Part shown: in pieces, positions 1-10,032 of the stretch
Layout: every line of letters begins with the position of its first letter
Numbering within the stretch: the stretch's first letter is position 1
DNA from: Sediminibacillus halophilus
GTDB lineage: Bacteria; Bacillota; Bacilli; Bacillales; Amphibacillaceae
Length of the DNA: 64,000 bases
Assembly: GCF_900103695.1 (NCBI RefSeq)
Contig: NZ_FNHF01000001.1
Span: 1,274,961-1,338,960 of the forward strand
Direction of reading: 5' to 3'
The notes under the pieces: generated by a model
The model's input: only the letters and a program-made list of their open reading frames with translations
The model's database searches: none
Told to the model about the DNA's origin: nothing
Translations under genes and position numbers: made by a program

Positions 1-707
1 GTCCCCCCATTCATCAATGGCGCATTCAACGCTACCGTCAAACAGAAAACATGGAACATCGGAAGGGCAGCGATTACTTTATCCCCGCCATCCATCTCCA
101 GGTAATCCGCCGTATCCTTGGCATTGGAATAAAGATTGCGATGGGTGAGCATGGCGCCCTTCGGTTTTCCCGTCGTACCGGAAGTATAGAGTACCAGTGC
201 AATATCATCTTCCCGAAGTTCAGGACGGTCAAAATGAATGTTTCCTTCTTCCATCAATTTTGAAAACGATTTCATTTTTTCTGATAAGATGGTGCTGCCT
301 GTATCAGTTCCCGCTCCGGTTTCCGCAATAATAATATGCTCTGCATCCTCTAGCACGTCCGAAATTTGAGCGAACTTTCCGGCAAGCATATCCATTGTAA
401 CGATTCCTTTGACATCCCCGTTTTGCAAAATATACGAGATTTCATCAGGTGTATAAATCGGATTAATAGGGATGACAATGATTCCTGCCCGCAATGCACC
501 ATATAAACCGATTACAAAATGCGGACTATTCCCGACCACCAGTGCGAGATGGTCTCCTTTTTGATAACCAAGTCCCACCAGACTATCGGCAAATTTGTTG
601 ATCATGCCTTCCAATTCCAGATAACTCGTTTCATTGCCTTCAAATATGTATGCTGTTTTCTCGGGATGTTGTTTGGCAGTGACAGAAATTTGATCACTTA
701 TATTCAT
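1..707 (-). CDS. lcfB: Long-chain fatty acid-CoA ligase (YhfL/LcfB-like), 3' end cut by window edge
   Basis: N-terminal 235 residues or so of an AMP-forming acyl-CoA synthetase, which activates fatty acids with ATP and CoA for beta-oxidation or lipid use. The frame is open from ATG 707 to the window edge. The ATP-binding P-loop LYTSGTTGKPKGAMLTH of the ANL superfamily is clear at about residue 170, followed by PMFHVF. The start has a strong AGGGAGGGG ribosome binding site 4 bases upstream. A FadR-like operator and a good promoter lie just before it. lplJ lies upstream on the same strand, as in B. subtilis yhfI-lplJ-yhfK-yhfL, but yhfK is missing. The C-terminal half cannot be judged. Confidence 0.9.
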   Translation of the reverse strand, partial: MNISDQISVTAKQHPEKTAYIFEGNETSYLELEGMINKFADSLVGLGYQKGDHLALVVGNSPHFVIGLYGALRAGIIVIPINPIYTPDEISYILQNGDVKGIVTMDMLAGKFAQISDVLEDAEHIIIAETGAGTDTGSTILSEKMKSFSKLMEEGNIHFDRPELREDDIALVLYTSGTTGKPKGAMLTHRNLYSNAKDTADYLEMDGGDKVIAALPMFHVFCLTVALNAPLMNGG

Positions 708-719
708 GCTACCCCTCCC

Positions 720-737
720 TGAATGAATGGTCATTCA
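720..737. promoter_or_regulatory. FadR-type operator before the acyl-CoA ligase
   Basis: The 18-bp palindrome TGAATGAATGGTCATTCA fits the B. subtilis FadR consensus TGAATGANTANTCATTCA except for one central base. It lies between the predicted transcription start and the ribosome binding site of the acyl-CoA ligase. Binding there would block transcription until long-chain acyl-CoA relieves FadR. The site is seen directly; FadR control is inferred from the known lcfB regulon. Confidence 0.8.
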
Positions 738-754
738 CTATGGCCTTATTCCTT

Positions 755-783
755 ATTATAAGATAAACCCAGTTTTCTAGCAA
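755..783 (-). promoter_or_regulatory. SigA promoter of the acyl-CoA ligase
   Basis: On the minus strand TTGCTA (778-783) and a perfect TATAAT (755-760) are 17 bases apart. Transcription would start near 748, just before the FadR-like palindrome. Confidence 0.65.
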
Positions 784-933
784 GATGGCGTTAGAAAAAA
801 CTGGAGAAATCGATACCTCAACAACGCTTTCGTTCGGGACTATCCGTTCAGGCCCACGGAGAGCGAGGTGAACGGATTGGAGCGTCCGCATCATTCCTTC
901 CTGTGAGAATACTACATACACGTTTATATACAT

Positions 934-984
934 AAAAAACCGAACGAGTTCGAATGCTAAGGTTCGAATCATCGTTCGGTTTTT
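934..984. repeat. CCGAACGA hairpin, copy 1 (3' of lplJ)
   Basis: Long stem with left arm AAAAACCGAACGAGTTCGAA and the complementary right arm ending TCGTTCGGTTTTT. A-runs and T-runs flank the stem, so it can terminate in both directions. It lies 50 bp after the lplJ stop. A degenerate copy of the family's outer motif (ATGACACTTTTA) follows at about 990. Confidence 0.8.
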
Positions 985-1033
985 GTCTTGGCCATGACAC
1001 TTTTATAGCAGCCTCTTCTTGTTGTACAATTAC

Positions 1034-2029
1034 TTAATAGATTAAATCCACGAACTCTTCTTTGGTGATTTTGCCTAAGTAATGGCTAATATCGATGTCG
1101 TGCAAAGCATCTTCGATTGCCTGGCGATTATAACGAGCACCAATAAGCTTTGATTCGACATCCCCTATATCGCCGACTCCAAAGAAATCTCCGTAAATTT
1201 TCACATTTTCAATTGTTCCTTTTATGACATCGAGCCGAACATCGACAGAACCTGCGGGAAACTTATGAGACTGTTGAATATTGAACGCAGGAGAGCGGCC
1301 GTAATTCCAATCCCAGCGTTGGTAACGCTCTTCAGACAACTGATGGATATTTTTCCAGTCTTCCTCTGTCAGTTTGTACTGCGGGACATCTTTTACGTCT
1401 TCCACATCGAAAATATAGCGCAAAATCAACGCTTTAAATTCGTCCATCGTAACCTTTTCTTCGAGGAATTCCGAGATGTTGGCCACACGGCTACGAATCG
1501 ACTTAATTCCCTTTGATTTGATTTTTTCCATTTTGACATTTAAAGCAGAAACCACATTTTCAATCTCGGAATCAAACATCAGCGTGCCATGGCTGAACAT
1601 GCGACCCCTCGTGGAAAATTGGGCATTACCGGAAATTTTCCTTCCATCTACAACAATATCGTTGCGTCCCTTAAGTTCAGCGTTGACCCCCAGCTTTTGC
1701 AAAGCATCGGTTACCGGTTCGGTAAATTTCGCAAAATCATGAAAACTGTTGCCATCGTCCTTGGTAATAAAACTAAAATTCAAGTTCCCTTCGTCATGAT
1801 AGACTGCGCCGCCTCCAGAAAGTCTGCGGACAACATGAATACCATTGGCATCGACATAGTTAGTGTTGATTTCTTCGATGGTATTTTGGTTTTTTCCGAT
1901 AATAATAGAAGGTTCATTAATATAGAACAGTAAATATGTATCGTCTGCTCCAAAGTTTTTCAGAATATATTCTTCGATCGCTAAATTGATATGAGGATCG
2001 GTAATTCCCTCGTTATCGATAAATAACAT
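1034..2029 (-). CDS. lplJ: Lipoate-protein ligase LplJ
   Basis: 331 residues, normal for the LplA/LplJ family. It activates lipoate with ATP and transfers it to the lipoyl domains of 2-oxoacid dehydrogenases or the glycine cleavage H protein. Visible motifs are RRLSGGGAVYHD (68-79) and GRNDI...GRKISGNAQ (121-137) with the likely lipoyl-adenylate lysine at 131, then the C-terminal accessory domain. ATG 2029 has AAGGAGGG 6 bases upstream. The neighbours yhfI and acyl-CoA ligase match B. subtilis. A repeat-family hairpin follows as the likely terminator. Confidence 0.95.
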   Translation of the reverse strand: MLFIDNEGITDPHINLAIEEYILKNFGADDTYLLFYINEPSIIIGKNQNTIEEINTNYVDANGIHVVRRLSGGGAVYHDEGNLNFSFITKDDGNSFHDFAKFTEPVTDALQKLGVNAELKGRNDIVVDGRKISGNAQFSTRGRMFSHGTLMFDSEIENVVSALNVKMEKIKSKGIKSIRSRVANISEFLEEKVTMDEFKALILRYIFDVEDVKDVPQYKLTEEDWKNIHQLSEERYQRWDWNYGRSPAFNIQQSHKFPAGSVDVRLDVIKGTIENVKIYGDFFGVGDIGDVESKLIGARYNRQAIEDALHDIDISHYLGKITKEEFVDLIY

Positions 2030-2104
2030 GATTATACCCTCCTTAATGCTTGTCTTTCCTTATTTTATCGAAAGTCTCAGACAAGAGCAATAAATGGGTC
2101 TTTT

Positions 2105-2836
2105 TTACCCTTGCCAGATCCAACCCTCATAGGCCAACTGGATTGCTCCGTTAAATTTCTTCCGGGCTTCTATGACTAAATCCTGCCTGTTTCCAAAGTG
2201 GGGAAGGTGCGTGAGAAGCAACTGTTTTACTCCCGCCGCTGCAGCAAGCTCACCACATTGGCTGCTCGTCATATGGCCAGCTTTGGCAGCGTCCTGTCCA
2301 TGATAGAAACTGCACTCGCTGATCAACAAATCGGCGTTGCTGCAGAATGGAATTATTTCCTGATGGAAGCTGCTGTCCCCTGTATAAACAATCACCTGGT
2401 CTCCATAACAAATCCGCATCGCAAAGCAGGGAACCGGATGTGTGGTCCGCTGGAATGTAAACTGGAAAGGTCCGATCTCCAACGGATCATCATGTTGATA
2501 AGCAATTCCTTCGGTAAATCGATGGTTCAGGGCGGCAAAACCTGTTTCATCTTCACCATGTCCATAAATGGGCAACATATGATTATCGTTATGCAGACTA
2601 TTCTGGACCAGCCAGCTGTACTGCAACACACCGATGTCCGCGATATGATCTTGATGATAGTGGGATAAAACTACTGCATCCAGTTCCTTAATATCGATAT
2701 AGCTTTGCAGTCGGGAAAGGACACCACTTCCACAATCAATTAAACACCGAAAACCATCCTGCTCAAGAAGATAGGCAGAAGTGGCTTCTCCTTGCTCCGG
2801 GTATGCTCCCCAGTAGCCGATCACTGTACATTTCAA
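2105..2836 (-). CDS. yhfI: MBL-fold metallohydrolase YhfI
   Basis: Metallo-beta-lactamase-fold hydrolase of the RNase Z/ElaC-like group with the zinc motif SHYHQDH near residues 58-64, TTHPVPCF, YTGDSS and a late LTHLPHFG histidine. The substrate is not known. An ATG at 2842 lies only one base after the AGAGGTGA ribosome site. A TTG at 2836 is spaced correctly and gives MKCTVIGYWG, like other YhfI N-termini, so TTG is preferred. It is divergent from yhfH and upstream of lplJ, as in B. subtilis. Confidence 0.88.
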   Translation of the reverse strand: MKCTVIGYWGAYPEQGEATSAYLLEQDGFRCLIDCGSGVLSRLQSYIDIKELDAVVLSHYHQDHIADIGVLQYSWLVQNSLHNDNHMLPIYGHGEDETGFAALNHRFTEGIAYQHDDPLEIGPFQFTFQRTTHPVPCFAMRICYGDQVIVYTGDSSFHQEIIPFCSNADLLISECSFYHGQDAAKAGHMTSSQCGELAAAAGVKQLLLTHLPHFGNRQDLVIEARKKFNGAIQLAYEGWIWQG

Positions 2837-2890
2837 GGACATTCACCTCTTTTTTAATTGTTATGAAACAGAACATTGATTTTTCCATTC

Positions 2891-2899
2891 TGTTATAAT
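2891..2899 (+). promoter_or_regulatory. Extended -10 promoter of yhfH
   Basis: A perfect extended -10 element, TGTTATAAT, lies 38 bases before the yhfH start. No good -35 is present, which is typical of this promoter class. Confidence 0.55.
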
Positions 2900-2936
2900 A
2901 CAATGATAGTATAACAACATGTGGAGGGGATTTTCT

Positions 2937-3065
2937 TTGCTAAGTATTGTGGAATTTTTCAAAAACCTGCCGCGAAAAAAGTGTCACAATTGTGGGAAGG
3001 AAATACTTGAAAAAGCCGATTGCTATGGTAATTTATGTGACCATTGCGATCACCCCGCCAGATAG
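2937..3065 (+). CDS. yhfH: YhfH family small zinc-finger protein
   Basis: 42 residues starting at TTG 2937, with GGAGGGGA 6 bases upstream. The protein contains EFFKNLPRKKCHNCGKEI and a second CDHCDH cluster. The two pairs of cysteines (CHNC, CDHC) look like a small zinc knuckle. It matches the YhfH family, which sits beside yhfI in B. subtilis. Its function is unknown. It is too short for most ORF callers, but start, length, synteny and cysteine pattern agree. Confidence 0.85.
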   Translation: MLSIVEFFKNLPRKKCHNCGKEILEKADCYGNLCDHCDHPAR

Positions 3066-3256
3066 GTAAACAGAAAAACTTAACCATTATGTCTAATAGT
3101 ACAGCTTGTAGAGAATATTTCTTATCTTCTACAAGCTTTTATTTTTCTTTCAGGAAAGGTCATTAATCCTCCCCCTTCAATCGTAACAACGAAGAAAAGG
3201 TTGGATTGGTTTAATTTCTTCCAAGCTCATCCGCGTGTGATAGTAAATAAGAAAAG

Positions 3257-3308
3257 AAAAACCGAACGAGTTTGAATGCTTTAGATGTCGAATCCTCGTT
3301 CGGTTTTT
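3257..3308. repeat. CCGAACGA hairpin, copy 2 (between yhfH and hemY)
   Basis: Arms AAAAACCGAACGAG and CTCGTTCGGTTTTT enclose a loop of about 25 bases. It lies 28 bp after the hemY stop in a convergent gap, so it can end both transcripts. The sequence after it (CTATGCCTTTTTCGTGTC) resembles a decayed outer end of the family. Confidence 0.8.
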
Positions 3309-3335
3309 ACTTTGTACGCTATGCCTTTTTCGTGT

Positions 3336-4754
3336 CTACCTTGACTGACTCAAAAAAGACAGAACCTGCTCAACAGCAGCTTCTCCCTGATCGATACAGT
3401 CAGGAATACCAATTCCTTCATAGGAGCTTCCAGCTAAAAATATACCGGGTAATTCTGCTTCCATCTTTGTACGAACGTGAGCCAAACGCTCTTTATGTCC
3501 TACTGCATATTGTGGCATAGCATTTTTCCAGCGGCTTACCACGGCAAACTCCGGTTCCTTGGTAATTTTCATGATTTTCTTTAAATCATGAAGCACGATA
3601 TTGACAATTTCCTGGTCAGATAAATCAACCACCTGCTCATCCCCTGGTCGTCCTACATAGCAGCGGAGCAATGCTTTTCCTTCTGGAGCAGATTGCGGCC
3701 ACTTTTTATGTGTCCAAGTACAAGCGGTAATCCGATAATCACTGTTGCGTGATACAACAAACCCAGTACCATCAATATCTTTTTTGATCGCCGACTGATC
3801 AAAAGCAAGGGCGACGTTGGCCACCGATGTAGCCGGCATTTCTTTAAATACGTCCATGAACTCGTATTGACTGAGCATCCGTCTAGCTGCAAAATGCGGT
3901 GTTGACATCACTAACGAATCAGCTTGGACAACGGTTCCATCACTGAGCAAGAGATGATAATGATCATCCTTCTGTTCAATATGGTCCACACCTGTCCCTT
4001 TTACGACCGTGCCGGGCACAAGCTTGTCCTCCACAGCGTCAACCAAGGATTCGAGACCATTCGTAAGCGAATAAAACATGCTCGGCTTCTTCCCCTTGTT
4101 GCTCTTCTTTTTCGGTACGGTTTTACGCAACCCTTTAACCAGACTGCGATGCTCCTGTTCCAACTCGTAAAAGTTAGGGAATGTCGCCATTAGGCTAAGT
4201 TCATCAATATCCCCGGCATATATCCCGGAAAGCAACGGCTCAACCAAATTCTCGACCAATTCATCACCGAAACGCCGGCGGAAAAACAAGCCTAGCGATT
4301 GATCACCGCTCTGCTTCCCTTTTGGTCTGATAAAATCCATGCCGGCCCGCAGTTTCCCTTTAGCGGAAAAAATACCGGAAAACAAAAACGGACTAACTTG
4401 AGTGGGAATACCCATATAAGAACCACTTGGCATTTTATGCAGCTTTTTATCCACCAGGATATACGATTGGCCGGTTCCGTTCTTGATCAAGTCGTCCTCC
4501 AAACCTACCTCCTTGACCAGACGTGCTGCAGAGGGCTTCCTAATCAAAAAAGAGTCGGGACCTCGTTCGAATGTATAGCCATTGGTTTTGACAGATTTGA
4601 TTTTTCCGCCAAGGCGATCACTTGCTTCCACTAGTTTCACTTTATATGGGAGCTGCTCTTCTATTATCCTTTTTTGCAAGTAATAGGCAGCAGTCAAACC
4701 AGTAATACCACCGCCGACAATGACGATTTGCTTCGAATCAGGCATGGTGATCAT
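3336..4754 (-). CDS. hemY: Coproporphyrinogen III oxidase HemY/CgoX
   Basis: 472-residue FAD enzyme that oxidises coproporphyrinogen III (historically annotated as protoporphyrinogen oxidase) in the Gram-positive coproporphyrin-dependent haem pathway. The N-terminal dinucleotide fold [17 protein letters not shown] and the family motif [14 protein letters not shown] are clear; the C-terminus has [15 protein letters not shown]. Its start overlaps the end of hemH. ATG 4754 or 4745 are both possible, and coupling to hemH translation is likely because no strong ribosome site is seen. It is the last gene of hemE-hemH-hemY. Confidence 0.95.
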   Translation of the reverse strand: MITMPDSKQIVIVGGGITGLTAAYYLQKRIIEEQLPYKVKLVEASDRLGGKIKSVKTNGYTFERGPDSFLIRKPSAARLVKEVGLEDDLIKNGTGQSYILVDKKLHKMPSGSYMGIPTQVSPFLFSGIFSAKGKLRAGMDFIRPKGKQSGDQSLGLFFRRRFGDELVENLVEPLLSGIYAGDIDELSLMATFPNFYELEQEHRSLVKGLRKTVPKKKSNKGKKPSMFYSLTNGLESLVDAVEDKLVPGTVVKGTGVDHIEQKDDHYHLLLSDGTVVQADSLVMSTPHFAARRMLSQYEFMDVFKEMPATSVANVALAFDQSAIKKDIDGTGFVVSRNSDYRITACTWTHKKWPQSAPEGKALLRCYVGRPGDEQVVDLSDQEIVNIVLHDLKKIMKITKEPEFAVVSRWKNAMPQYAVGHKERLAHVRTKMEAELPGIFLAGSSYEGIGIPDCIDQGEAAVEQVLSFLSQSR

Positions 4755-5688
4755 TACTTTGAAGGTATTTCCGCAAAACTACATCTGCCAGCGTATGAAG
4801 AAATTCCGGCTTCGCATTCGGCATTTCCGGACGGTAATAGTTCGCACCCAATTCATCACAAACAACCTTGCATTCGTAATCATTATCATATAGTACTTCC
4901 AAATGGTTGACGACAAATCCAACCGGAGCATAAACAAATGAACGGTAACCTTTTTCATGGTAAAGCTCCCTCGTCAGATCTTGGACATCAGGACCTAACC
5001 AAGGATCTGGAGTATTCCCTTCGCTTTGCCACCCCAATTCGTACTGTTCAATGCCGGTAGCTTCTGAAATCAGCTCGGCAGTCCGCTTTAATTGGTCTGG
5101 ATATGGATCCCCGTGTTCTAAGATTTTTTCAGGAAGACTATGGGCTGAAACAACCAAGACTGCTTTCTCTTTTTCTTGTTCATCCATTTGGCCATAAACC
5201 TTGGAAATAGCTTTAACCCAATAATCAATAAAGCCTGGTTCATCATACCAGCTTTCGACCGAAGTGATTTGTGGTCTTCCATGTTTTTCTGCTTCCTTCT
5301 GGGCACGACCATTATATGACTTCACACTGAACGTGGAATAGTGTGGAGCCAACACCAGCGAAACCGCTTCTTCGATTCCGTCAGCCGCCATTTGCTCAAC
5401 AGCATCCTCGATAAACGGTTCGATATGTTTCAGGCCAAGATAATGGACAAATTCCACTTCATCTTGCATTTCATTGAGGTGGTCTTCGATGCCTTGCGCC
5501 TGCTGTTTGGTAATCTCCGCCAAGGGAGAAATGCCGCCTATTGCACGATACCTATCTGTCAAGTCCTGCAACATTTCCGGTGTCGGCTTTCTGCCGTGCC
5601 GGATATCCGTATAATAACGTTCAATATCTTCTTCTTTATATGGCGTACCATAAGCCATTACCAGTAAACCAATTTTTTTCTTTGCCAC
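4738..5688 (-). CDS. hemH: Coproporphyrin III ferrochelatase HemH/CpfC
   Basis: 316 residues. Inserts ferrous iron into coproporphyrin III. The catalytic histidine is in SAHSLP at residue 183 and the acidic partner is in NHLEVLYD at residue 264, the same numbering as in the B. subtilis enzyme. The substrate loop [15 protein letters not shown] is also present. The start is GTG 5688 with AAGAGGTG upstream. It lies between hemE and hemY, overlapping hemY by up to 17 bases. It is soluble and monomeric in the known family. Confidence 0.96.
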   Translation of the reverse strand: MAKKKIGLLVMAYGTPYKEEDIERYYTDIRHGRKPTPEMLQDLTDRYRAIGGISPLAEITKQQAQGIEDHLNEMQDEVEFVHYLGLKHIEPFIEDAVEQMAADGIEEAVSLVLAPHYSTFSVKSYNGRAQKEAEKHGRPQITSVESWYDEPGFIDYWVKAISKVYGQMDEQEKEKAVLVVSAHSLPEKILEHGDPYPDQLKRTAELISEATGIEQYELGWQSEGNTPDPWLGPDVQDLTRELYHEKGYRSFVYAPVGFVVNHLEVLYDNDYECKVVCDELGANYYRPEMPNAKPEFLHTLADVVLRKYLQSNDHHA

Positions 5689-5740
5689 TTTCCAACACCT
5701 CTTAGCTTTTTATCTCTTATTCCTAATTTCTCTATAACCG

Positions 5741-6778
5741 TTATTTGCGGCGGGAGTAATCATGGATGAAATCTGTCAGCCTTTTCAAGGTTGCCGGTTC
5801 GATTTCCGGCGTTACACCGTGGCCGAGGTTAAAGACAAAGCCTGGTTGACCTTCTGCTTCATCCAAAATCGCCTGTGCCTTCATTTCCGTAGCCTTCCAG
5901 TCTGAAACGAGCAGGGCAGGATCAAGATTCCCTTGCAGTGTTTTTGTAATTCCCATTTCCCGCGCTTCCGTTACCGATGTACGCCAATCAAGACCGAGTA
6001 CATCTAAAGGAAGATCATTCCACTCCAAAATCAGATGGCGAGCCCCGACGCCAAATAAAATTAAGGGAACACCCTCATTTTTCAGTTCTGAAAAGATCCT
6101 CTGCATTACCGGTTTGATGTATTCTCGGTAATCAGCCGCATGCAAGGTGCCAACCCATGAATCAAAAATTTGAAATGCTTTAGCACCCGCGTGGATTTGT
6201 GCCTTGGCATACGTGATGGTCATGTCGGCCAGCTTATCCATCAAGGCAAACCAGGCTGCCGGGTCACTATACATCATTGCTTTCGTTTTATGATAGTTTT
6301 TGGACGGCCCGCCTTCTATCATGTAACTTGCCAACGTAAATGGGGCGCCGCTGAACCCGATCAAGGGTACATCCAGCTGATCTTCTGCAAGAAATCTGAT
6401 TGTCTCGAGTACGTAAGGGACGTCGGAGACTGGGTCGATCGTGCCGAGTTTTTCAACATCACTTTTAGACCGAATCGGCTTGTCGATGACAGGTCCGATT
6501 CCCGATTTGATTTCCACGTCTACACCGATGGCTGGCAACGGCGACATAATGTCTTTGTATAAAATCGCAGCGTCTACCCCGTAATGTTCGACTGGAAGTC
6601 TCGTCACATAAGCACAAAGTTCTGGTTGATGTGTAATTTCAAACAGGGAGTATTTTTCTTTTAACTCCCGGTATTCCTTCTGTGACCGTCCTGCCTGCCG
6701 CATATACCATACAGGCGTATAATCGGTCGGTTCCCCCCTAAATGCTTTCAATATTGTATCATTGATTGTCCTTGCCAT
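5741..6778 (-). CDS. hemE: Uroporphyrinogen decarboxylase HemE
   Basis: 345 residues. Removes the four acetate carboxyls of uroporphyrinogen III to give coproporphyrinogen III. Hallmarks are [11 protein letters not shown] near the N-terminus, [26 protein letters not shown], and FNLGHGV near the C-terminus. A GTG at 6787 extends the frame, but AAAGGGTGA lies 5 bases before ATG 6778, which gives the normal family length. It is first of the hemEHY operon. Confidence 0.96.
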   Translation of the reverse strand: MARTINDTILKAFRGEPTDYTPVWYMRQAGRSQKEYRELKEKYSLFEITHQPELCAYVTRLPVEHYGVDAAILYKDIMSPLPAIGVDVEIKSGIGPVIDKPIRSKSDVEKLGTIDPVSDVPYVLETIRFLAEDQLDVPLIGFSGAPFTLASYMIEGGPSKNYHKTKAMMYSDPAAWFALMDKLADMTITYAKAQIHAGAKAFQIFDSWVGTLHAADYREYIKPVMQRIFSELKNEGVPLILFGVGARHLILEWNDLPLDVLGLDWRTSVTEAREMGITKTLQGNLDPALLVSDWKATEMKAQAILDEAEGQPGFVFNLGHGVTPEIEPATLKRLTDFIHDYSRRK

Positions 6779-7006
6779 CCGTTTCACCCTTTATCTCTAA
6801 TCCATTCCATAATCACTATACCTATTAATAATTTTGATGTATAGCAATTGGCCTTATTTGTCACTAATTTGTGCGTTCTTGCACAAGCCGTCGATTATTC
6901 AGCATTCTTCACTGTCAGCTGTATTAAATACGGCTCATACAATCGGTTCGTGTTTTTTCATCTGTGGATAGTAAAAATACAATGAAGCATCCACAAAGAC
7001 CCTTCG

Positions 7007-9169
7007 TTAGAAATCAAGGGAAAGCTTAGCTCGGTTCGATGGTTTTCCTCGCTGCCCAGTCAACGGGTCGACAGGAACTACATAGTAAGATGCCTGTTCG
7101 AATAAGCCGATCCGGTTGATTTGATAAGATCCCTTTCCTTCCACTTCGCCAATTTTTTGTTCATTTCCGTTTTTAACTCGATACAATTCGTACTTAATCC
7201 GATCATCAGCAGAAGCTGTCCATGTCAGTGTCCCGCGCACCAATGATAATCCACCAAGACTATATCGGGCAGAAAGGTCCGTGATTTCAGGTAAATCTAC
7301 TGGTTCTTCTACATCTTTGACATTTTCCGGCTGTTCAAACTTAGCGGCGAGTTTCTGACTCTTGTCAAGATCGCTCAAAATCGCTTTTGTCAATCTAGTG
7401 GGCTTCTCACTTCCCGCCGTCAGGAAATGCCCTTCATCCGCTTGATCGTATCCCATCCATAGCGCACTGCTATATTCTGGTGTGAAGCCCGCAAACCAGG
7501 CATCCTTGACTTTTCCTTCTGCGGTTGGATGCTGGGTGGATCCGGTTTTTCCTGCCAAAGCCCCAGAATAGCTGCCTGCTTTTCCTGTTCCTTTATCGAC
7601 CACTGCTTCCAGCATTCGAACCATATTCCACGCCGTTTGGGGTGAAAATACTTGCTTTGGTTTTGGTAACTTGCTTTCCAGCAGTTCTCCATTCCGATCG
7701 AAGATCTTGTTGATGGCCGAGGCACTATTCATTTCCCCTCCATTTGGAAAGGTTCCGTAAGCCTGTGCAAGCTTCAGTGGTGAAACTCCTTGCTCCAGTC
7801 CTCCTAGCGCAATAGCCAGACCGTTATCAGACAAGGAAATATCCATCTTCTCTAAATACTCTTTTGCATTGGGAATACCTATTTCATTCAATAACCAGAC
7901 TGCCGGTGCGTTTTTCGATTGCTGTAGTGCCTCATACATGGTTACCTGTCCACTATAAGAACCGTCATAATTACGGGCGGTATAATCCCCATAGCTCCGT
8001 TCTTCATCCACGAGTAGCGAATAAGGACTGTATTCTTCCATCATCATTGCAGGTCCATATACAGCAAGGGGCTTCATGGTAGAACCAGGTTGTCTGGCAG
8101 TTGTCACACGGTTTAAGCCGCCAATCTGATAATCACGCCCTCCGATAGCAGCAGCAATTTCGCCGGACCTGTTATCGATCAAAACAAAGGAGCCTTCCAC
8201 CCCAGCTGCCGATCCAGGAAAATACTCGTCTTGTTGAAAATGTTCATAGGCAGTCCGCTGGGCTGTCTCATTGATATTGACGACAAGCCGATAGCCACCC
8301 CGCTTCAGTTCCGGAAGAGTAAGCTGATATGTTTCCGCCGCCTCTTTAATGGCCAAATCCAGATAGGAGGCATTCCAAGGTTTATCCTCCTCTTTCTGCT
8401 GGTTGACCCCCAGGGTTTTCCCTTGAAGCTGCAGCATTTCTTCCGTCCTCAGCATATCGAGCTGATTCATTTGCTGTAACACCAAATCACGCCGCTCTTT
8501 TGCTTTTTCTTCATCTATAAGCGGTGAATAGGTGTTGGGTGCCTTCGACATTGCAGCAAGCAGTGCTCCTTCCGTGACCGACAATTCATCAACCGGTTTA
8601 CTAAAGTAAAATTCCGCTGCTGCCCCTACACCGTATATCCCATGGGCAAAGTATATTTCATTCAAATAATATTCAAGGATTTTATCTTTGCTGAAATTTC
8701 GTTCCAAATAAATGGCAGCCATGACCTCTTTGGTTTTTCGCATCCATGTCTTATCATTATGCAAAAATAAATTTTTCGCGAGCTGCTGGGTTATCGTGCT
8801 GCCGCCTTCCGCTTTTTCCATAGATACAATATCGCGAAAAACCGCCCTCGTCACCGCCTTGAAATCAACCCCGGCATGCTCGTAAAAGCGGTTGTCCTCA
8901 ATTGCCACAAAAGCGTCTTCCACATGGTCGGGAATTTGTTTAATGGTTACCGGTCGGCGATACTCATCATAGATTTCGCCGATTCTCTCCCCAGCTTTTG
9001 TTTCCACAACCGTTGCCGCAGGGAGAATCAAATCCTGCTCATCAACTACAAACCTGCCCCCGAATAAAATAGTCAGATAACCGATCAGACCGAGTAAAAA
9101 AATGGCACCGCCGATAAGCAGCGGCCATTTCAACCGGATTATCCACTTTAAAATAGTATCTATGTTCAT
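7007..9169 (-). CDS. pbpF: Bifunctional class A penicillin-binding protein (PbpF-like)
   Basis: 720 residues. Polymerises and crosslinks peptidoglycan outside the membrane. One N-terminal membrane segment (about 15-37) is followed by the GT51 domain with EDNRFYEHAGVDF (catalytic Glu near 91) and GGSTITQQLAKN. The transpeptidase has SxxK as STMK near residue 362, SKN, and KTG in LAGKTGST near 541. A C-terminal fibronectin-like segment ends the protein. The start is ATG 9169 after AAAGGTGG; an upstream GTG at 9178 overlaps that site. Location beside hemEHY and hmoB matches B. subtilis pbpF. Confidence 0.93.
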   Translation of the reverse strand: MNIDTILKWIIRLKWPLLIGGAIFLLGLIGYLTILFGGRFVVDEQDLILPAATVVETKAGERIGEIYDEYRRPVTIKQIPDHVEDAFVAIEDNRFYEHAGVDFKAVTRAVFRDIVSMEKAEGGSTITQQLAKNLFLHNDKTWMRKTKEVMAAIYLERNFSKDKILEYYLNEIYFAHGIYGVGAAAEFYFSKPVDELSVTEGALLAAMSKAPNTYSPLIDEEKAKERRDLVLQQMNQLDMLRTEEMLQLQGKTLGVNQQKEEDKPWNASYLDLAIKEAAETYQLTLPELKRGGYRLVVNINETAQRTAYEHFQQDEYFPGSAAGVEGSFVLIDNRSGEIAAAIGGRDYQIGGLNRVTTARQPGSTMKPLAVYGPAMMMEEYSPYSLLVDEERSYGDYTARNYDGSYSGQVTMYEALQQSKNAPAVWLLNEIGIPNAKEYLEKMDISLSDNGLAIALGGLEQGVSPLKLAQAYGTFPNGGEMNSASAINKIFDRNGELLESKLPKPKQVFSPQTAWNMVRMLEAVVDKGTGKAGSYSGALAGKTGSTQHPTAEGKVKDAWFAGFTPEYSSALWMGYDQADEGHFLTAGSEKPTRLTKAILSDLDKSQKLAAKFEQPENVKDVEEPVDLPEITDLSARYSLGGLSLVRGTLTWTASADDRIKYELYRVKNGNEQKIGEVEGKGSYQINRIGLFEQASYYVVPVDPLTGQRGKPSNRAKLSLDF

Positions 9170-9220
9170 ATTTTCCACCTTTATCTAAAACTTTCTGCTA
9201 CTGAGTAAAGCATTCTTTTC

Positions 9221-9249
9221 ATTATACGACAGATCCCACACCCATTAAA
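9221..9249 (-). promoter_or_regulatory. Probable pbpF promoter
   Basis: On the minus strand a perfect TATAAT (9221-9226) has TTTAAT 17 bases upstream. It lies about 50 bases before the pbpF start. The -35 is weak. Confidence 0.45.
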
Positions 9250-9457
9250 TAGGTAATTAACCGCGAGGGGTTTTGTAAGGGTATAAACTCGTACTTCCCG
9301 GACAGGGGCCTGTTTTTTTGTTATTCCGTTCCAGTAAAGATACTTGCAAGGACTTGTTCTGCTTGCTAAGCTTAAAATAAATGAAGGGCATACCCGTGTT
9401 TCTAATAGGGTATATACTATACATACCAACCATTAAGCAAAAGGCAGGCGAGTAAAA

Positions 9458-9955
9458 ATGAAAGCGCATATTACGAATGGGACATATGATTTTCTCGTGA
9501 AAATTCAATCAGATTATCCTGATATCCCGATTTACTTAATGCAGGCTGCTGATTCCACCATGGCTTACTATGAAGGAAAAAAAGCTAACGTTTTCGAACA
9601 GGCCAGAGAATATGAAAGTTTTGTGACGGATGGCGAGCTGCAGCAAAGCGGCTTTGTCGTTATGAACAATATTCCCGTGACTTACGAGGGAAAACCGATC
9701 TTTGAAGACCAGTTTAAAAAGCGGGCCGGTTCCATGAACGACATTCCAGGCTTTCAGGCACTCCGTGTTCTGCGGCCCTTACAAGGAAACAAATACGTAG
9801 TAATGGTTCAATGGGATTCCAGAAAAAGCTATCAAAATTGGAAGGATTCAGATGCGTTTACGGCAGCGCATTCTTCCTCCAAGTCGAAAAAACGTCCGCC
9901 TTATCATGCGGGTCCGTCCTATACTACAGAAGCAAACATGATCGAACCAGCTTAA
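9458..9955 (+). CDS. hmoB: Haem-degrading monooxygenase HmoB
   Basis: 165 residues, matching B. subtilis HmoB (YhgC, 166). The C-terminal half is an antibiotic-biosynthesis-monooxygenase fold with NIPVTYEGKPIFEDQFKKRA, GFQALRVLRP and VMVQWDSRKSYQNWKDSDAF. The N-terminal half is a second, degenerate ferredoxin-like half. Known relatives open haem and release iron. ATG 9458 has a purine-rich AGGCGAG site upstream. Divergent from pbpF and close to the hem genes, as in B. subtilis. Confidence 0.9.
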   Translation: MKAHITNGTYDFLVKIQSDYPDIPIYLMQAADSTMAYYEGKKANVFEQAREYESFVTDGELQQSGFVVMNNIPVTYEGKPIFEDQFKKRAGSMNDIPGFQALRVLRPLQGNKYVVMVQWDSRKSYQNWKDSDAFTAAHSSSKSKKRPPYHAGPSYTTEANMIEPA

Positions 9956-10032
9956 CTTTTGGCATAAAAATAACCTAAGCAGTCTTTCTTTAAGGAAGTA
10001 ACAGGCCGGGACAAAAGCATAGCCACCAAAGT

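Noticed and set aside
709-972. 87-codon minus-strand frame before the acyl-CoA ligase
   Set aside because: It crosses the FadR box, promoter and a repeat hairpin and has no ribosome site; the frame is a by-product of the repeat.
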